Assembly: GCA_963737145.1 (NCBI GenBank) | Contig: CAVTRO010000006.1 | Coordinates: 62,001-126,000 of the forward strand | Reading direction: 5' to 3' | DNA: 64,000 bases | DNA from: AP-15 sp963737145 | GTDB taxonomy: Bacteria > Pseudomonadota > Alphaproteobacteria > ATCC43930 > CGMCC-115725 | Shown: positions 1-7,035 of the stretch, piece after piece | Layout: each line of letters opens with the position of its first letter | Numbering within the stretch: the stretch's first letter is position 1 | Notes under the pieces: model-generated | The model's database searches: none | Told to the model about the DNA's origin: nothing | What the model saw: the letters and a program-made list of their open reading frames with translations, nothing else | Made by a program: the position numbers and the translations under genes

Positions 1-215
1 CGAACCGTCAAATCTGCGGCGCGCGGGCCGCCGTTCCAGTCGATCGCGAGGGTGACGGGGCAGATAATGTCCCAACCATGCGCGTTAGCAATCGACAACG
101 GCAGACAGCGATATGCGTGGCGGTCCGGAAAATCATCCATCCATTGGGGGGAAGCACGAGCCGGCGCAATCTTTGGTGGATCACTATTGAGTGCGAAGCA
201 ATGTAATTTCATCAT
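1..215 (-). CDS. DUF6065 family protein, N-terminal part (cut by window edge)
   Basis: The reverse strand reads open from an ATG at 215 to base 1, about 71 codons with no stop, so the gene continues outside the window. The start has two adjacent ATGs (215 and 212). Visible features are an early DPPKIAPARA stretch, a WMDD motif, then AYRCLPLSIANAHGWDI followed by a WNGGP motif. The AYRCLPL-IANAHGW block and the following D/NGGP are what I recall as characteristic of DUF6065, a family of unknown function. The family name is from memory and no search was run. The open frame and family-like motifs make it a real gene; nothing can be said about its C-terminal half. Confidence 0.65.
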   Translation of the reverse strand, partial: MMKLHCFALNSDPPKIAPARASPQWMDDFPDRHAYRCLPLSIANAHGWDIICPVTLAIDWNGGPRAADLTV

Positions 216-349
216 ATCAGAGTCTTGACCGGCTGTATGTTACCAGCTCGTTAGACTATTTAGGCTTCCGAATATTCGGGTATCATAGAACAAATCATGA
301 ATTCTGTCAAGCGATAACCGCACGGTCACCACACCCGGCAATCTCGCGC

Positions 350-1135
350 TCAGCAACAGTCGCGCAGCAGCTTTGCCCGCTCGGTCGCGGCGGCGGTCAT
401 TAAGCCGAGGTCGCCGCCCCCCAGCACCAATCGGACGCCCATTCCGATATAGCGCCGCATCTGGCTCTCTTCGTAGACGCCACCTATCCCGGCGAACTTC
501 CGATGGGCGTTGCACGCCTCAACGACGGTGCGGTAGGCATCGACGATCCGGTCGTCGCCGAACTGGCCGGGAATGCCGAGCTCCATCGACAGATCGCTCG
601 TGCCTATCAGCAATGAGTCGATCCCAGGCACTGCGGCGATCGCTGGCGCATTGGCTATCGCCCGCGGGGTTTCGAGCATCACGATGACGAGGGTCGCCGC
701 GTTTAATGCGGCGCAAGCAGCGCCGGCGGCGATCGGAACATAGCCGAAATGCGGCAACCCGCCCGCTATCGAGCGATGGCCTTGCGGCGGATAGCGCAAC
801 CTGTCGGCAATTTCACGCGCTTCCTCGGGAGTGTCGACATGCGGCATGACAATGCCGAGCGCGCCGCCGTCGAGGACCCGGGTGGCGAGCCAGAACTGCC
901 CGGCCGGAACCCGCACGATCGGCGCGATCCCGGCGCCGAGCGCGGCGACCGAGATCTGCACCGCGGTGTCGAGATCCATCGAATTGTGCTCAAGGTCGAG
1001 AAACAGCCAGTCATAGCCGCACGCCTTCATGATCGAGGCGATGTCGACTGTGCGGCTCTGGCGGATGCCGACCCCGAGCGCCAATTCGCCGGCCTCGAGG
1101 CGTTCGCGGGCGGGGTTGCGCAGTGTGGGTTCCAT
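350..1135 (-). CDS. HpcH/HpaI aldolase/citrate lyase family protein
   Basis: 261-residue protein of the class II metal-dependent aldolase family, which cleaves or forms C-C bonds in oxo-acids such as 4-hydroxy-2-oxo-heptanedioate. Family signatures are the early GVGIRQSRTVDIA segment, DWLFLDLEHNSMD (the general-base region), IVRVPAG, the GIVMPHVDTPEEA block with the conserved acidic region, a VMLETPRAIAN block carrying the metal-binding Glu, and IGTSDLSMELGIPG with the metal-binding Asp. The open frame extends much further upstream, but the ATG at 1135 has an AAAGGAGG ribosome-binding site just before it and begins the homologous region. Transcribed away from the neighbouring oxidoreductase, with about 96 bases between them. 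The exact substrate is unknown. Confidence 0.9.
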   Translation of the reverse strand: MEPTLRNPARERLEAGELALGVGIRQSRTVDIASIMKACGYDWLFLDLEHNSMDLDTAVQISVAALGAGIAPIVRVPAGQFWLATRVLDGGALGIVMPHVDTPEEAREIADRLRYPPQGHRSIAGGLPHFGYVPIAAGAACAALNAATLVIVMLETPRAIANAPAIAAVPGIDSLLIGTSDLSMELGIPGQFGDDRIVDAYRTVVEACNAHRKFAGIGGVYEESQMRRYIGMGVRLVLGGGDLGLMTAAATERAKLLRDCC

Positions 1136-1231
1136 AACGTGCCTCCTTTGGGTCATGTCGTATCCATGGCGCTTCGAATGGGCGAGGCGATCGGTTAATT
1201 CTAGATCGCTTCGCAGAGAGGAAAACAGAGC

Positions 1232-2248
1232 ATGGAAAACCGCAACCGACAGGTGCTGCTGAAACGGCGCCCGGCCGGGGCGCCGACAACCGCCGATTTC
1301 GAGCTTGCCGACGGGCCGATTCCCGACCCGGGCGATGGCGAGGCATTGGTTCGCGGCGTCTATCTCTCGCTCGACCCTTATATGCGCGGCCGCATCAGCA
1401 GGGCGCGGTCCTATGCGAAGCCGGTCGAGATCGGCGCCGTGATGGAGGGTCGGGTGGTCGGGCAAGTCGTGCGCTCGCGCAATCCCGGCTTGCGCGAGGG
1501 CGATTATGTTTATGGCGGCTACGGGTGGCAGCTCTACAGTGCGGTGCCGGCAAAGGACCTCATGAAGCTCGATCCCAGCGAGGCGCCACTGTCGACAGCG
1601 CTTGGCATCCTCGGCATGCCGGGCCTCACGGCCTATGTCGGGCTTGACGAGATCGGGCGGCCGCAGCGCAGCGAGACCGTCGTCGTGTCGGCCGCCTCGG
1701 GGGCGGTCGGCGCCGTCGCCGGCCAGCTCGCCAAGCGCGCCGGCGCGCGAATTGTCGGCATTGCCGGCGGGGCCGACAAATGCCGTTATGTGGAGGGCGA
1801 GCTCGGCTTTGACGCCTGCATCGACCATCGCTCGGCGGATCTGGGGACAGCGCTCGACCGCGCCTGTCCGAAAGGCATCGACGTTTATTGGGAGAATGTC
1901 GGCGGTGCGGTGCAGCAGGCGGTCTTCCCGCGGCTGAACGATTTCGGCCGCATGGTGATGTGCGGCATGGTCTCGGAATACAACGACGTCGAGCCGCGTC
2001 CCGGTCCAAACTTGATGGCCGTAGTGCGCAAGCGACTCAAGATCCAGGGCTTCATCGTCAGTGACCAGTGGCGGCGTTTCGGCGAGTATCGTGCGATGGC
2101 GGCCCCGCTGGTGCGCAACGGCGAGCTCAAATACCGCGAGGATATCGTCGAGGGTCTCGAGCGGGCGCCCGAGGCCTTTATTGGTCTGCTGAACGGCCGC
2201 AATTTCGGCAAGCTCCTGATCAAGCTAGGCGACGATCCGACGGCCTAA
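1232..2248 (+). CDS. NADP-dependent oxidoreductase, medium-chain (CurA/leukotriene reductase-like)
   Basis: 338-residue zinc-free medium-chain dehydrogenase/reductase. The N-terminal GroES-like part carries LSLDPYMRGR, typical of the prostaglandin reductase/CurA branch, and the Rossmann part has the AASGAVGAVAGQLAKRAGARIVGIAGG nucleotide-binding block around residues 150-180, followed by DVYWENVGG and MCGMVSEYN. These enzymes reduce the C=C bond of enones with NADPH; the physiological substrate here is not known. A GAGAGGAAAA ribosome-binding site precedes the ATG. The lipoprotein gene follows 22 bases downstream on the same strand, so the two may be co-transcribed. Confidence 0.9.
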   Translation: MENRNRQVLLKRRPAGAPTTADFELADGPIPDPGDGEALVRGVYLSLDPYMRGRISRARSYAKPVEIGAVMEGRVVGQVVRSRNPGLREGDYVYGGYGWQLYSAVPAKDLMKLDPSEAPLSTALGILGMPGLTAYVGLDEIGRPQRSETVVVSAASGAVGAVAGQLAKRAGARIVGIAGGADKCRYVEGELGFDACIDHRSADLGTALDRACPKGIDVYWENVGGAVQQAVFPRLNDFGRMVMCGMVSEYNDVEPRPGPNLMAVVRKRLKIQGFIVSDQWRRFGEYRAMAAPLVRNGELKYREDIVEGLERAPEAFIGLLNGRNFGKLLIKLGDDPTA

Positions 2249-2270
2249 TACTCGGGGAGGAAGGTAACCG

Positions 2271-2960
2271 ATGCGTTGGATATCGGCGATCGCGATAATC
2301 TTGCCGTGCGCGGCTTGTCAGCCCCGAGAGGTTGCGGTCGTGCCACCCGCGGAATCCGTATGCCACGATTTCACGACGCCGGTAACGGCGGGCGGGAGAC
2401 CGGAGGAGGCCAGGGGCCAAGCGTGTGAGCAGCCGGACGGCAGCTGGCAAGTGGTGCAGAACACACCCGGATTGCCGACCCAAGCCTATGTCTTGGAGCC
2501 GCCCGGCCAGCCGGCCCCCGCGGCGAGCACTCCTGCACCGTCATTGCCGAGCCGGTCCCGACCCAATCAGTCGGCATGCAGCAGCTATACGGCTCCGCTC
2601 ACGGTGGGCGGCCAGCCGCGGCAGGCCTTCATCGAGGCCTGCCCGCAACCCGACGGGGGCTGGAAGATAACCCAGAATACGCCGGGCCTGCCGACGCAGG
2701 TCTACCAGGTGCCGCCGCCAGCCTCCTCGCCCTACCCCTACGACTATCCGTACCCCGTCGACTACGCCTATCCCGAGTTCTTTCCGTATTGGGCGGGCGC
2801 GCCCTGGTACTTTGGCCTCGCGCCGTCGATCGTCGTCGTACAGAGGTTCCACCATTTCGATTACGGCTTTCCTCGCGGGTTTTCTCACGGTTTCGCCCGC
2901 AGTTTTGGCCCAAGCTTCGGCCTTGCCCGCGCCGGCGGGGGAGGGGGCGGACGGCGCTAG
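2271..2960 (+). CDS. Lipoprotein with two 17-kDa-antigen-like C-terminal repeats and a Tyr/Pro- and Gly-rich tail
   Basis: 229 residues. It opens with a short hydrophobic signal ending in a lipobox (LPCAAC, Cys16), so it is probably lipidated and surface or periplasm anchored. Two copies of a ~50-residue unit follow (about residues 33-82 and 102-150): each reads C-x2-(F/Y)-T-x-P-(V/L)-T-x-GG-(R/Q)-P, then AC-x-QPDG-x-W, then QNTPGLPTQ. This matches the C-terminal module of 17 kDa surface antigen/Rickettsia-type lipoproteins. The tail is rich in Tyr-Pro (YPYDYPYPVDYAYP) and then in Phe/Gly/Ser. GAGGAAGG precedes the ATG. The duplication is visible directly; function unknown. Confidence 0.75.
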   Translation: MRWISAIAIILPCAACQPREVAVVPPAESVCHDFTTPVTAGGRPEEARGQACEQPDGSWQVVQNTPGLPTQAYVLEPPGQPAPAASTPAPSLPSRSRPNQSACSSYTAPLTVGGQPRQAFIEACPQPDGGWKITQNTPGLPTQVYQVPPPASSPYPYDYPYPVDYAYPEFFPYWAGAPWYFGLAPSIVVVQRFHHFDYGFPRGFSHGFARSFGPSFGLARAGGGGGGRR

Positions 2961-2980
2961 CAGAGACGGGGTCGATCATC

Positions 2981-5311
2981 ATGAGCGTGCAAGCGATCGG
3001 GCAGCCGGTGCTAAGGGAAGAGGATCTGCGCCTCCTCAGAGGCAAAGGCCGGTACGTCGACGACGTCAGGGAGCCGAATGAAGCGCGCGGCTATGTGCTG
3101 CGCTCTCCGCATGCGCATGCCCGCATGGTCGCGCTGGATGCAGCGCGGGCGCGGGCGGCGCCCGGCGTGCTGGCCGTATTGACGGGCGAGGATCTGCGCC
3201 GCCGCGGTCTCGGCACTCTGATGCCGCAAGTCCGCCGCCGGCGGCGCGATGGCGCCCCGGCCTTTGTCTGCCCGCAGCCGCTATTGGCGCGTGATCGCGT
3301 CCGCTATGTCGGGGACCCAGTTGCGTTCATTGTTGCCGAGACGCTGAACCAGGCAAAGGACGCCGCCGAACTGATCGACATCGAGTACGAGCCGTTGCCC
3401 GCGGCAATCACCGTCGAAGCTGCGCTTGCTGCCAATGCGCCGCCGGTGTGGGACGAGAACCCGGGCAACGAGGCGTTCTTTCACGAGGTCGGCGACAAGG
3501 CCGAGGTCGACGCCGCGTTTGCCAAGGCCGACCGTATTGTCCGCCAGACGATCCCGATCAATCGGGTAACGGCCAACAGCATGGAGCCGCGCGGCTGCCT
3601 CGCGCATTACGACTCGGGTCAGGACCGCTATACGGTCCGCTGCACCATCCAGTCGGTGCACGCCACTCGGGCGGCGTTGGCCGATAGCATCTTCAAACTG
3701 CCGCAGCACCAGTTCCGGGTGGTTTGCGACAATATGGGTGGCGGCTTTGGCATGAAGGGCGGCTGCTACCCGGAATATGGCCTTGCGCTCTGGGCGTCCG
3801 AGGTAACCGGACGGCCGGTTCGCTGGACTGCCGAGCGCAGTGAAGGATTGTTGAGCGACGAGCAGGGGCGCGGCAGTGTCGTCGAGACCGCGCTGGCGCT
3901 CGACAAGGAAGGGCGTTTTCTGGCGCTGCGGGCGCAGTGGAAAGCGGCGATCGGCGCCTATTTTTCGACCGATCGCCCGACGATACCGCTGACAATCGGG
4001 CTCGGCTGTCTGGTCAATACCTACGGGATCCCGGCGGTTCACGCGAACGTCATCGCGGTGCTGACAAATACGATGAGCATCGCCCCCTACCGCGGCGGCA
4101 GCCGGCCCGAGCCGATCTATGTAACCGAGACGATCATCGACAGGGCCGCTCGGGAGCTCGGCATCGAGCCCGCCGAGCTGCGCCGCCGCAATACGATCCC
4201 GGCGGAGGCAATGCCGTTCACGACGGTATTGCAGCAGACCTATGACAGCGGCGATTTTGTCAAGAACCTGGATGACTGTCTCGATTTGGCCGATTACGGC
4301 CGTGTCGCCGAACGCCGGGAAGCAGCGAGAAAACGCGGCAAGCTGCTCGGCATGGGTGTGGCGACGGCGGTCGCCGCCTCGGGCGGCCGCGATTACGAGC
4401 ATGCCGAGATTCGCTTCGACCCGTCGGGCGGCGTCGTCTTGATGACCGGCAGCATGGACCACGGCCAGGGGCACGGCACGACCTTCAAGCAGGTGCTTTC
4501 GGAAAAGCTCGGCATCGACGCCGAGCTGATCCGCTACCGCTACGGCGACAGCGATCTCGTGACGATGGGGATCGGGACTTTCGGGTCGCGCTCGGCGCAG
4601 CTCGCCGGCTCGGCGATTGTCGTTGCGGCCGACCGGCTGATCGACAAGGGACGCAAGATCGCCGCGCATATGATGGAAGCCGGAACGCACGACATCGAAT
4701 TCGCCGACGGCAAATTCACGATTGCCGGCACCGACCGGTCGGTCGGTGTCGTCGAGGTCGCCAAGCAGGCTTTTGATGCCGCACATTTGCCGGGCGAAAT
4801 CGAGACCGGGTTCTCGGAGCGGGCCAATTTCGGTCCGCCGGGCTGCGCGACCTTCCCCAGCGGGGCGCATTGCTGCGAGGTCGAAATTAACGAAGAGACC
4901 GGCGAGGTCGCATTGACACGCTACGTGGCTGTCGACGATGTCGGCCGGGTCCTCAACCCGTTGCTCTGCGAGGGGCAGATCCATGGCGGGATCGTCCAGG
5001 GCGCCGGCCAAGCGCTGATGGAGGATCTGGTTTACGACCAGTCGAGCGGCCAATTGCTCACCGGCTCGTTCCAGGATTACGCAATGCCGCGCGCCGACGA
5101 TTTCTGCCCTTTCGAACTGGCCAACAACCCGACTTTCACTGACCGCAACCCGCTCGGCGTCAAAGGCGTTGGCGAAGCCGGCACGCTTTGCGCGATCCCG
5201 GCCGTGATGAACGCGGTCAACGATGCTTTGGCGCGGGTCGGTCTGCCTTTCGTCGAAGCCCCGGCGACCTCCCAGAAGGTGTGGCGTGCGTTGCGCTCGA
5301 TCCGCGACTGA
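2981..5311 (+). CDS. Xanthine dehydrogenase family molybdopterin-binding (large) subunit
   Basis: 776-residue aldehyde oxidase/xanthine dehydrogenase family catalytic subunit, near the usual ~780 length. Signatures: the N-terminal GKGRYVDDV and LRSPHAHA blocks, GDPVAFIVAET, MEPRGCLAHYD, NMGGGFGMKGG (molybdopterin contact), APYRGGSRPEP at the active-site loop, GSMDHGQGHGTTFKQ, and C-terminal GVKGVGEAGTL with the catalytic Glu. The active-site loop is not the AYxCSFR of form I CO dehydrogenase, so a CO dehydrogenase call is not supported. The open frame starts further upstream inside the lipoprotein gene, but homology begins at the ATG at 2981. The 2Fe-2S and FAD subunits that normally accompany it are not in the window. 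Substrate unknown. Confidence 0.9.
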   Translation: MSVQAIGQPVLREEDLRLLRGKGRYVDDVREPNEARGYVLRSPHAHARMVALDAARARAAPGVLAVLTGEDLRRRGLGTLMPQVRRRRRDGAPAFVCPQPLLARDRVRYVGDPVAFIVAETLNQAKDAAELIDIEYEPLPAAITVEAALAANAPPVWDENPGNEAFFHEVGDKAEVDAAFAKADRIVRQTIPINRVTANSMEPRGCLAHYDSGQDRYTVRCTIQSVHATRAALADSIFKLPQHQFRVVCDNMGGGFGMKGGCYPEYGLALWASEVTGRPVRWTAERSEGLLSDEQGRGSVVETALALDKEGRFLALRAQWKAAIGAYFSTDRPTIPLTIGLGCLVNTYGIPAVHANVIAVLTNTMSIAPYRGGSRPEPIYVTETIIDRAARELGIEPAELRRRNTIPAEAMPFTTVLQQTYDSGDFVKNLDDCLDLADYGRVAERREAARKRGKLLGMGVATAVAASGGRDYEHAEIRFDPSGGVVLMTGSMDHGQGHGTTFKQVLSEKLGIDAELIRYRYGDSDLVTMGIGTFGSRSAQLAGSAIVVAADRLIDKGRKIAAHMMEAGTHDIEFADGKFTIAGTDRSVGVVEVAKQAFDAAHLPGEIETGFSERANFGPPGCATFPSGAHCCEVEINEETGEVALTRYVAVDDVGRVLNPLLCEGQIHGGIVQGAGQALMEDLVYDQSSGQLLTGSFQDYAMPRADDFCPFELANNPTFTDRNPLGVKGVGEAGTLCAIPAVMNAVNDALARVGLPFVEAPATSQKVWRALRSIRD

Positions 5312-5340
5312 GGGCAGAGTGGAGCGTAAGCCGTCTCGCG

Positions 5341-6123
5341 CTACTCCATGAACCAGCCGTGGCTGACGACCAATGATTGGCCGGTCAGCGCATTGCTCTT
5401 GAAGCCGGCGAAGAACAGCACTGCCTCGGCAACGTCCTCTGTGGTCGTGAACTCGCCGTCCACCGTGTCCTTCAGCATGACATGCTTGATCACGTCCTCT
5501 TCGCTGATACCGAGCTCTATGGCCTGCTCGGGGATTTGCTTGTCGACGAGCGGGGTTCGCACAAAGCCAGGGCAGACGACGTTGGCCCGCACGTTGTACT
5601 GGGCTCCCTCCTTGGCCACCACGCGACAGAGCCCGAGCAGGCCGTGCTTGGCGGTGACGTAGGGCGCCTTCAGCACCGATGCTGCCTTGGAGTGCACCGA
5701 GCCCATGTAGACAATGCTACCACATTTCGCTTTGTACATGTGCTTCAAGCAGGCCTTGGTGGTCAGAAAGGCGCCATCGAGGTGGACTGCCAGCAGCCGT
5801 CTCCAGTCGGCAAACGCAAAGTCCACAATCGGTTCGACGATCTGGATGCCGGCATTGCTGACCAGCACATCGATCCGGCCGTATTTCGCCATCGTGTCGG
5901 CGACGCCCTTTTCGACCGCCGCCTCGTCGGCGACGTTCATGCCGACCGCAAAAGCATCCGAGCCGTTGGCCTTGATCTCCCGCGCAGTGGCATCCGCGGC
6001 GTCGAGATTGAGATCGGCGATGACCGGCATGCCGCCCTCGGCGGCAAAGCGCAGAGCGATCTCCTTGCCGATGCCACTGGCAGCACCGGTGATAATGGCG
6101 ACCTTGTCGGTAAAACGAGACAT
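5341..6123 (-). CDS. bdhA: D-3-hydroxybutyrate dehydrogenase (short-chain dehydrogenase)
   Basis: 260-residue SDR enzyme that interconverts (R)-3-hydroxybutyrate and acetoacetate with NAD, the last step of polyhydroxybutyrate breakdown. Seen are TGAASGIGKEIA (cofactor loop), VSNAGIQ, the catalytic Ser in YMGSVHSK, and the YVTAK catalytic Tyr/Lys pair. The segments MGSVHSKAASVLKAPY, VVCPGFVRTPLVDKQIPEQA and the C-terminal GQSLVVSHGWFM are strongly characteristic of bacterial BdhA. An upstream in-frame Met would add 30 residues with no SDR character, so the ATG at 6123 is preferred. Tail to tail with the molybdopterin subunit gene, 29 bases apart. Confidence 0.93.
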   Translation of the reverse strand: MSRFTDKVAIITGAASGIGKEIALRFAAEGGMPVIADLNLDAADATAREIKANGSDAFAVGMNVADEAAVEKGVADTMAKYGRIDVLVSNAGIQIVEPIVDFAFADWRRLLAVHLDGAFLTTKACLKHMYKAKCGSIVYMGSVHSKAASVLKAPYVTAKHGLLGLCRVVAKEGAQYNVRANVVCPGFVRTPLVDKQIPEQAIELGISEEDVIKHVMLKDTVDGEFTTTEDVAEAVLFFAGFKSNALTGQSLVVSHGWFME

Positions 6124-6512
6124 TTTCGAACACTCTTCACAGTTACGCGGGATCCAGAGCACTCTCGCTTTGGTGCGTCCGTTGTAGCCCGAAATCCCGT
6201 GCTCCTCCAACACCCTCCGGGAAAATTGGTAACTCTTGGAGGTCCCCCTCGCAATTCTTGGCCTGATACATCAACTCGGCGAGCATCTGCGCCTCGGAAG
6301 TCTGCAATGAGTTCCTCGGGCGCCTTGGCCAGGAACTTGGCGGTCGCACGCCGAATGATCGGCTGCTTCTTGAACTGATCCGTCTCCATCCGGGTGCGGC
6401 TGGAGCGGATATCCTTCTGGCGCGCCTCACTCTTGAGCAGATTGCGCGAGAATTGCCGCGGGCGCTCGATAGATCCAGCTGAAAGGTAAACGTCTCGCTT
6501 CAATAAATCAGT
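6124..6512 (-). other. Intergenic stretch, no confident gene
   Basis: About 390 bases between bdhA and the next small gene. Open reverse frames give peptides with some coding character (for example a FLAKAPEELIADFRG segment and an AQMLAELMYQAKNCEGDLQELP segment in different frames). These could be pieces of one frame-shifted small gene upstream of bdhA, but I recognise no family and cannot define ends. No repeat or RNA structure stood out. Confidence 0.3.
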
Positions 6513-6812
6513 TCAATGAATCCTGTTCGACCGGATCGAGATCGGTATTGCAGCCGGTGCCGACTGTTGTCGTCTTCCAGCGGCTTTTTGCCGCTTGCGC
6601 GGAGCTGCGGCTTCGAACGCGTCCGCTATCAGCTGCTTCACATAACCATCGCCGCGGCTCCCCAATACCATCGCCGCCATGGAATCCTCGGTATAGTACC
6701 GGCGCCGAATGGGATCCCAACCAAACCCCGCAGCAATTGCCGGGGCGCTATCCTCCGGGCGGCATCGATAATAGAACTGGTACGCAACTGGGTCGAACAG
6801 CGGTTTCGCCAT
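6513..6812 (-). CDS. Small hypothetical protein
   Basis: 99 residues starting MAKPLFDPVAYQF. A GAGGAG ribosome-binding site lies 8-13 bases before the ATG at 6812, which decides the start over the longer open frame. The central AIAAGFGWDPIRRRYYTED segment resembles the short (A)xxxGFxWDxxxxxWYTxD motif found at the ends of some helicase- and primase-associated proteins; that is a resemblance only. The C-terminal third is basic and Ala/Gln/Arg-rich, consistent with nucleic-acid contact or disorder. No signal peptide or membrane segment. It follows the giant sensor kinase on the same strand after the tiny ORF at 6862-7035. Function unknown. Confidence 0.55.
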   Translation of the reverse strand: MAKPLFDPVAYQFYYRCRPEDSAPAIAAGFGWDPIRRRYYTEDSMAAMVLGSRGDGYVKQLIADAFEAAAPRKRQKAAGRRQQSAPAAIPISIRSNRIH

Positions 6813-6861
6813 TAATGCTTCTCCTCGACTGGTGCGCCATCGGGCGCGATGAGCGCGTTGG

Positions 6862-7035
6862 CTAGCCGTCAGATCGCATCGCATTGCGCAGCGGTCGAGT
6901 GAAGTGGGGTAAAATTCGGTTACCTGGCGTGAGCCCCGTCCGGGGACAGCGCTCACAGCGGTAGACGCCCGGTCGGGTTTTGCGCCCGACGTAGTCTGCC
7001 GCCACCTCATCGAGGATGGGGATGCTGCCATTCAT
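6862..7035 (-). CDS. Tiny ORF coupled to the sensor kinase, possible zinc-ribbon remnant
   Basis: 57 codons beginning MNGSIPILDEVAADYVGRK. Its ATG (7035-7033) overlaps the TGA of the sensor kinase (7034-7032) as ATGA, a usual translational coupling arrangement. It contains TRPGVYRCERC, which looks like the N-terminal zinc-ribbon of IS1595-type transposases (there followed by a FTVT-GT segment); here the following residues do not match in this frame. It may be a real small coupled protein or a decayed transposase fragment. Too short for the supplied predictions and not confirmed by homology. Confidence 0.3.
   Translation of the reverse strand: MNGSIPILDEVAADYVGRKTRPGVYRCERCPRTGLTPGNRILPHFTRPLRNAMRSDG

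Noticed and set aside
3281..5053. 590-residue open frame on the reverse strand
   Set aside because: It lies antisense to the whole molybdopterin subunit gene, and its product has no family pattern; a shadow caused by high GC third positions.
2981..5311. CO dehydrogenase large subunit (coxL)
   Set aside because: The active-site loop lacks the AYxCSFR signature of form I CO dehydrogenase and no coxS/coxM genes are adjacent.
6862..7035. Intact IS1595 insertion sequence
   Set aside because: Only a short zinc-ribbon-like segment is present; no catalytic DDE part or terminal inverted repeats were found.
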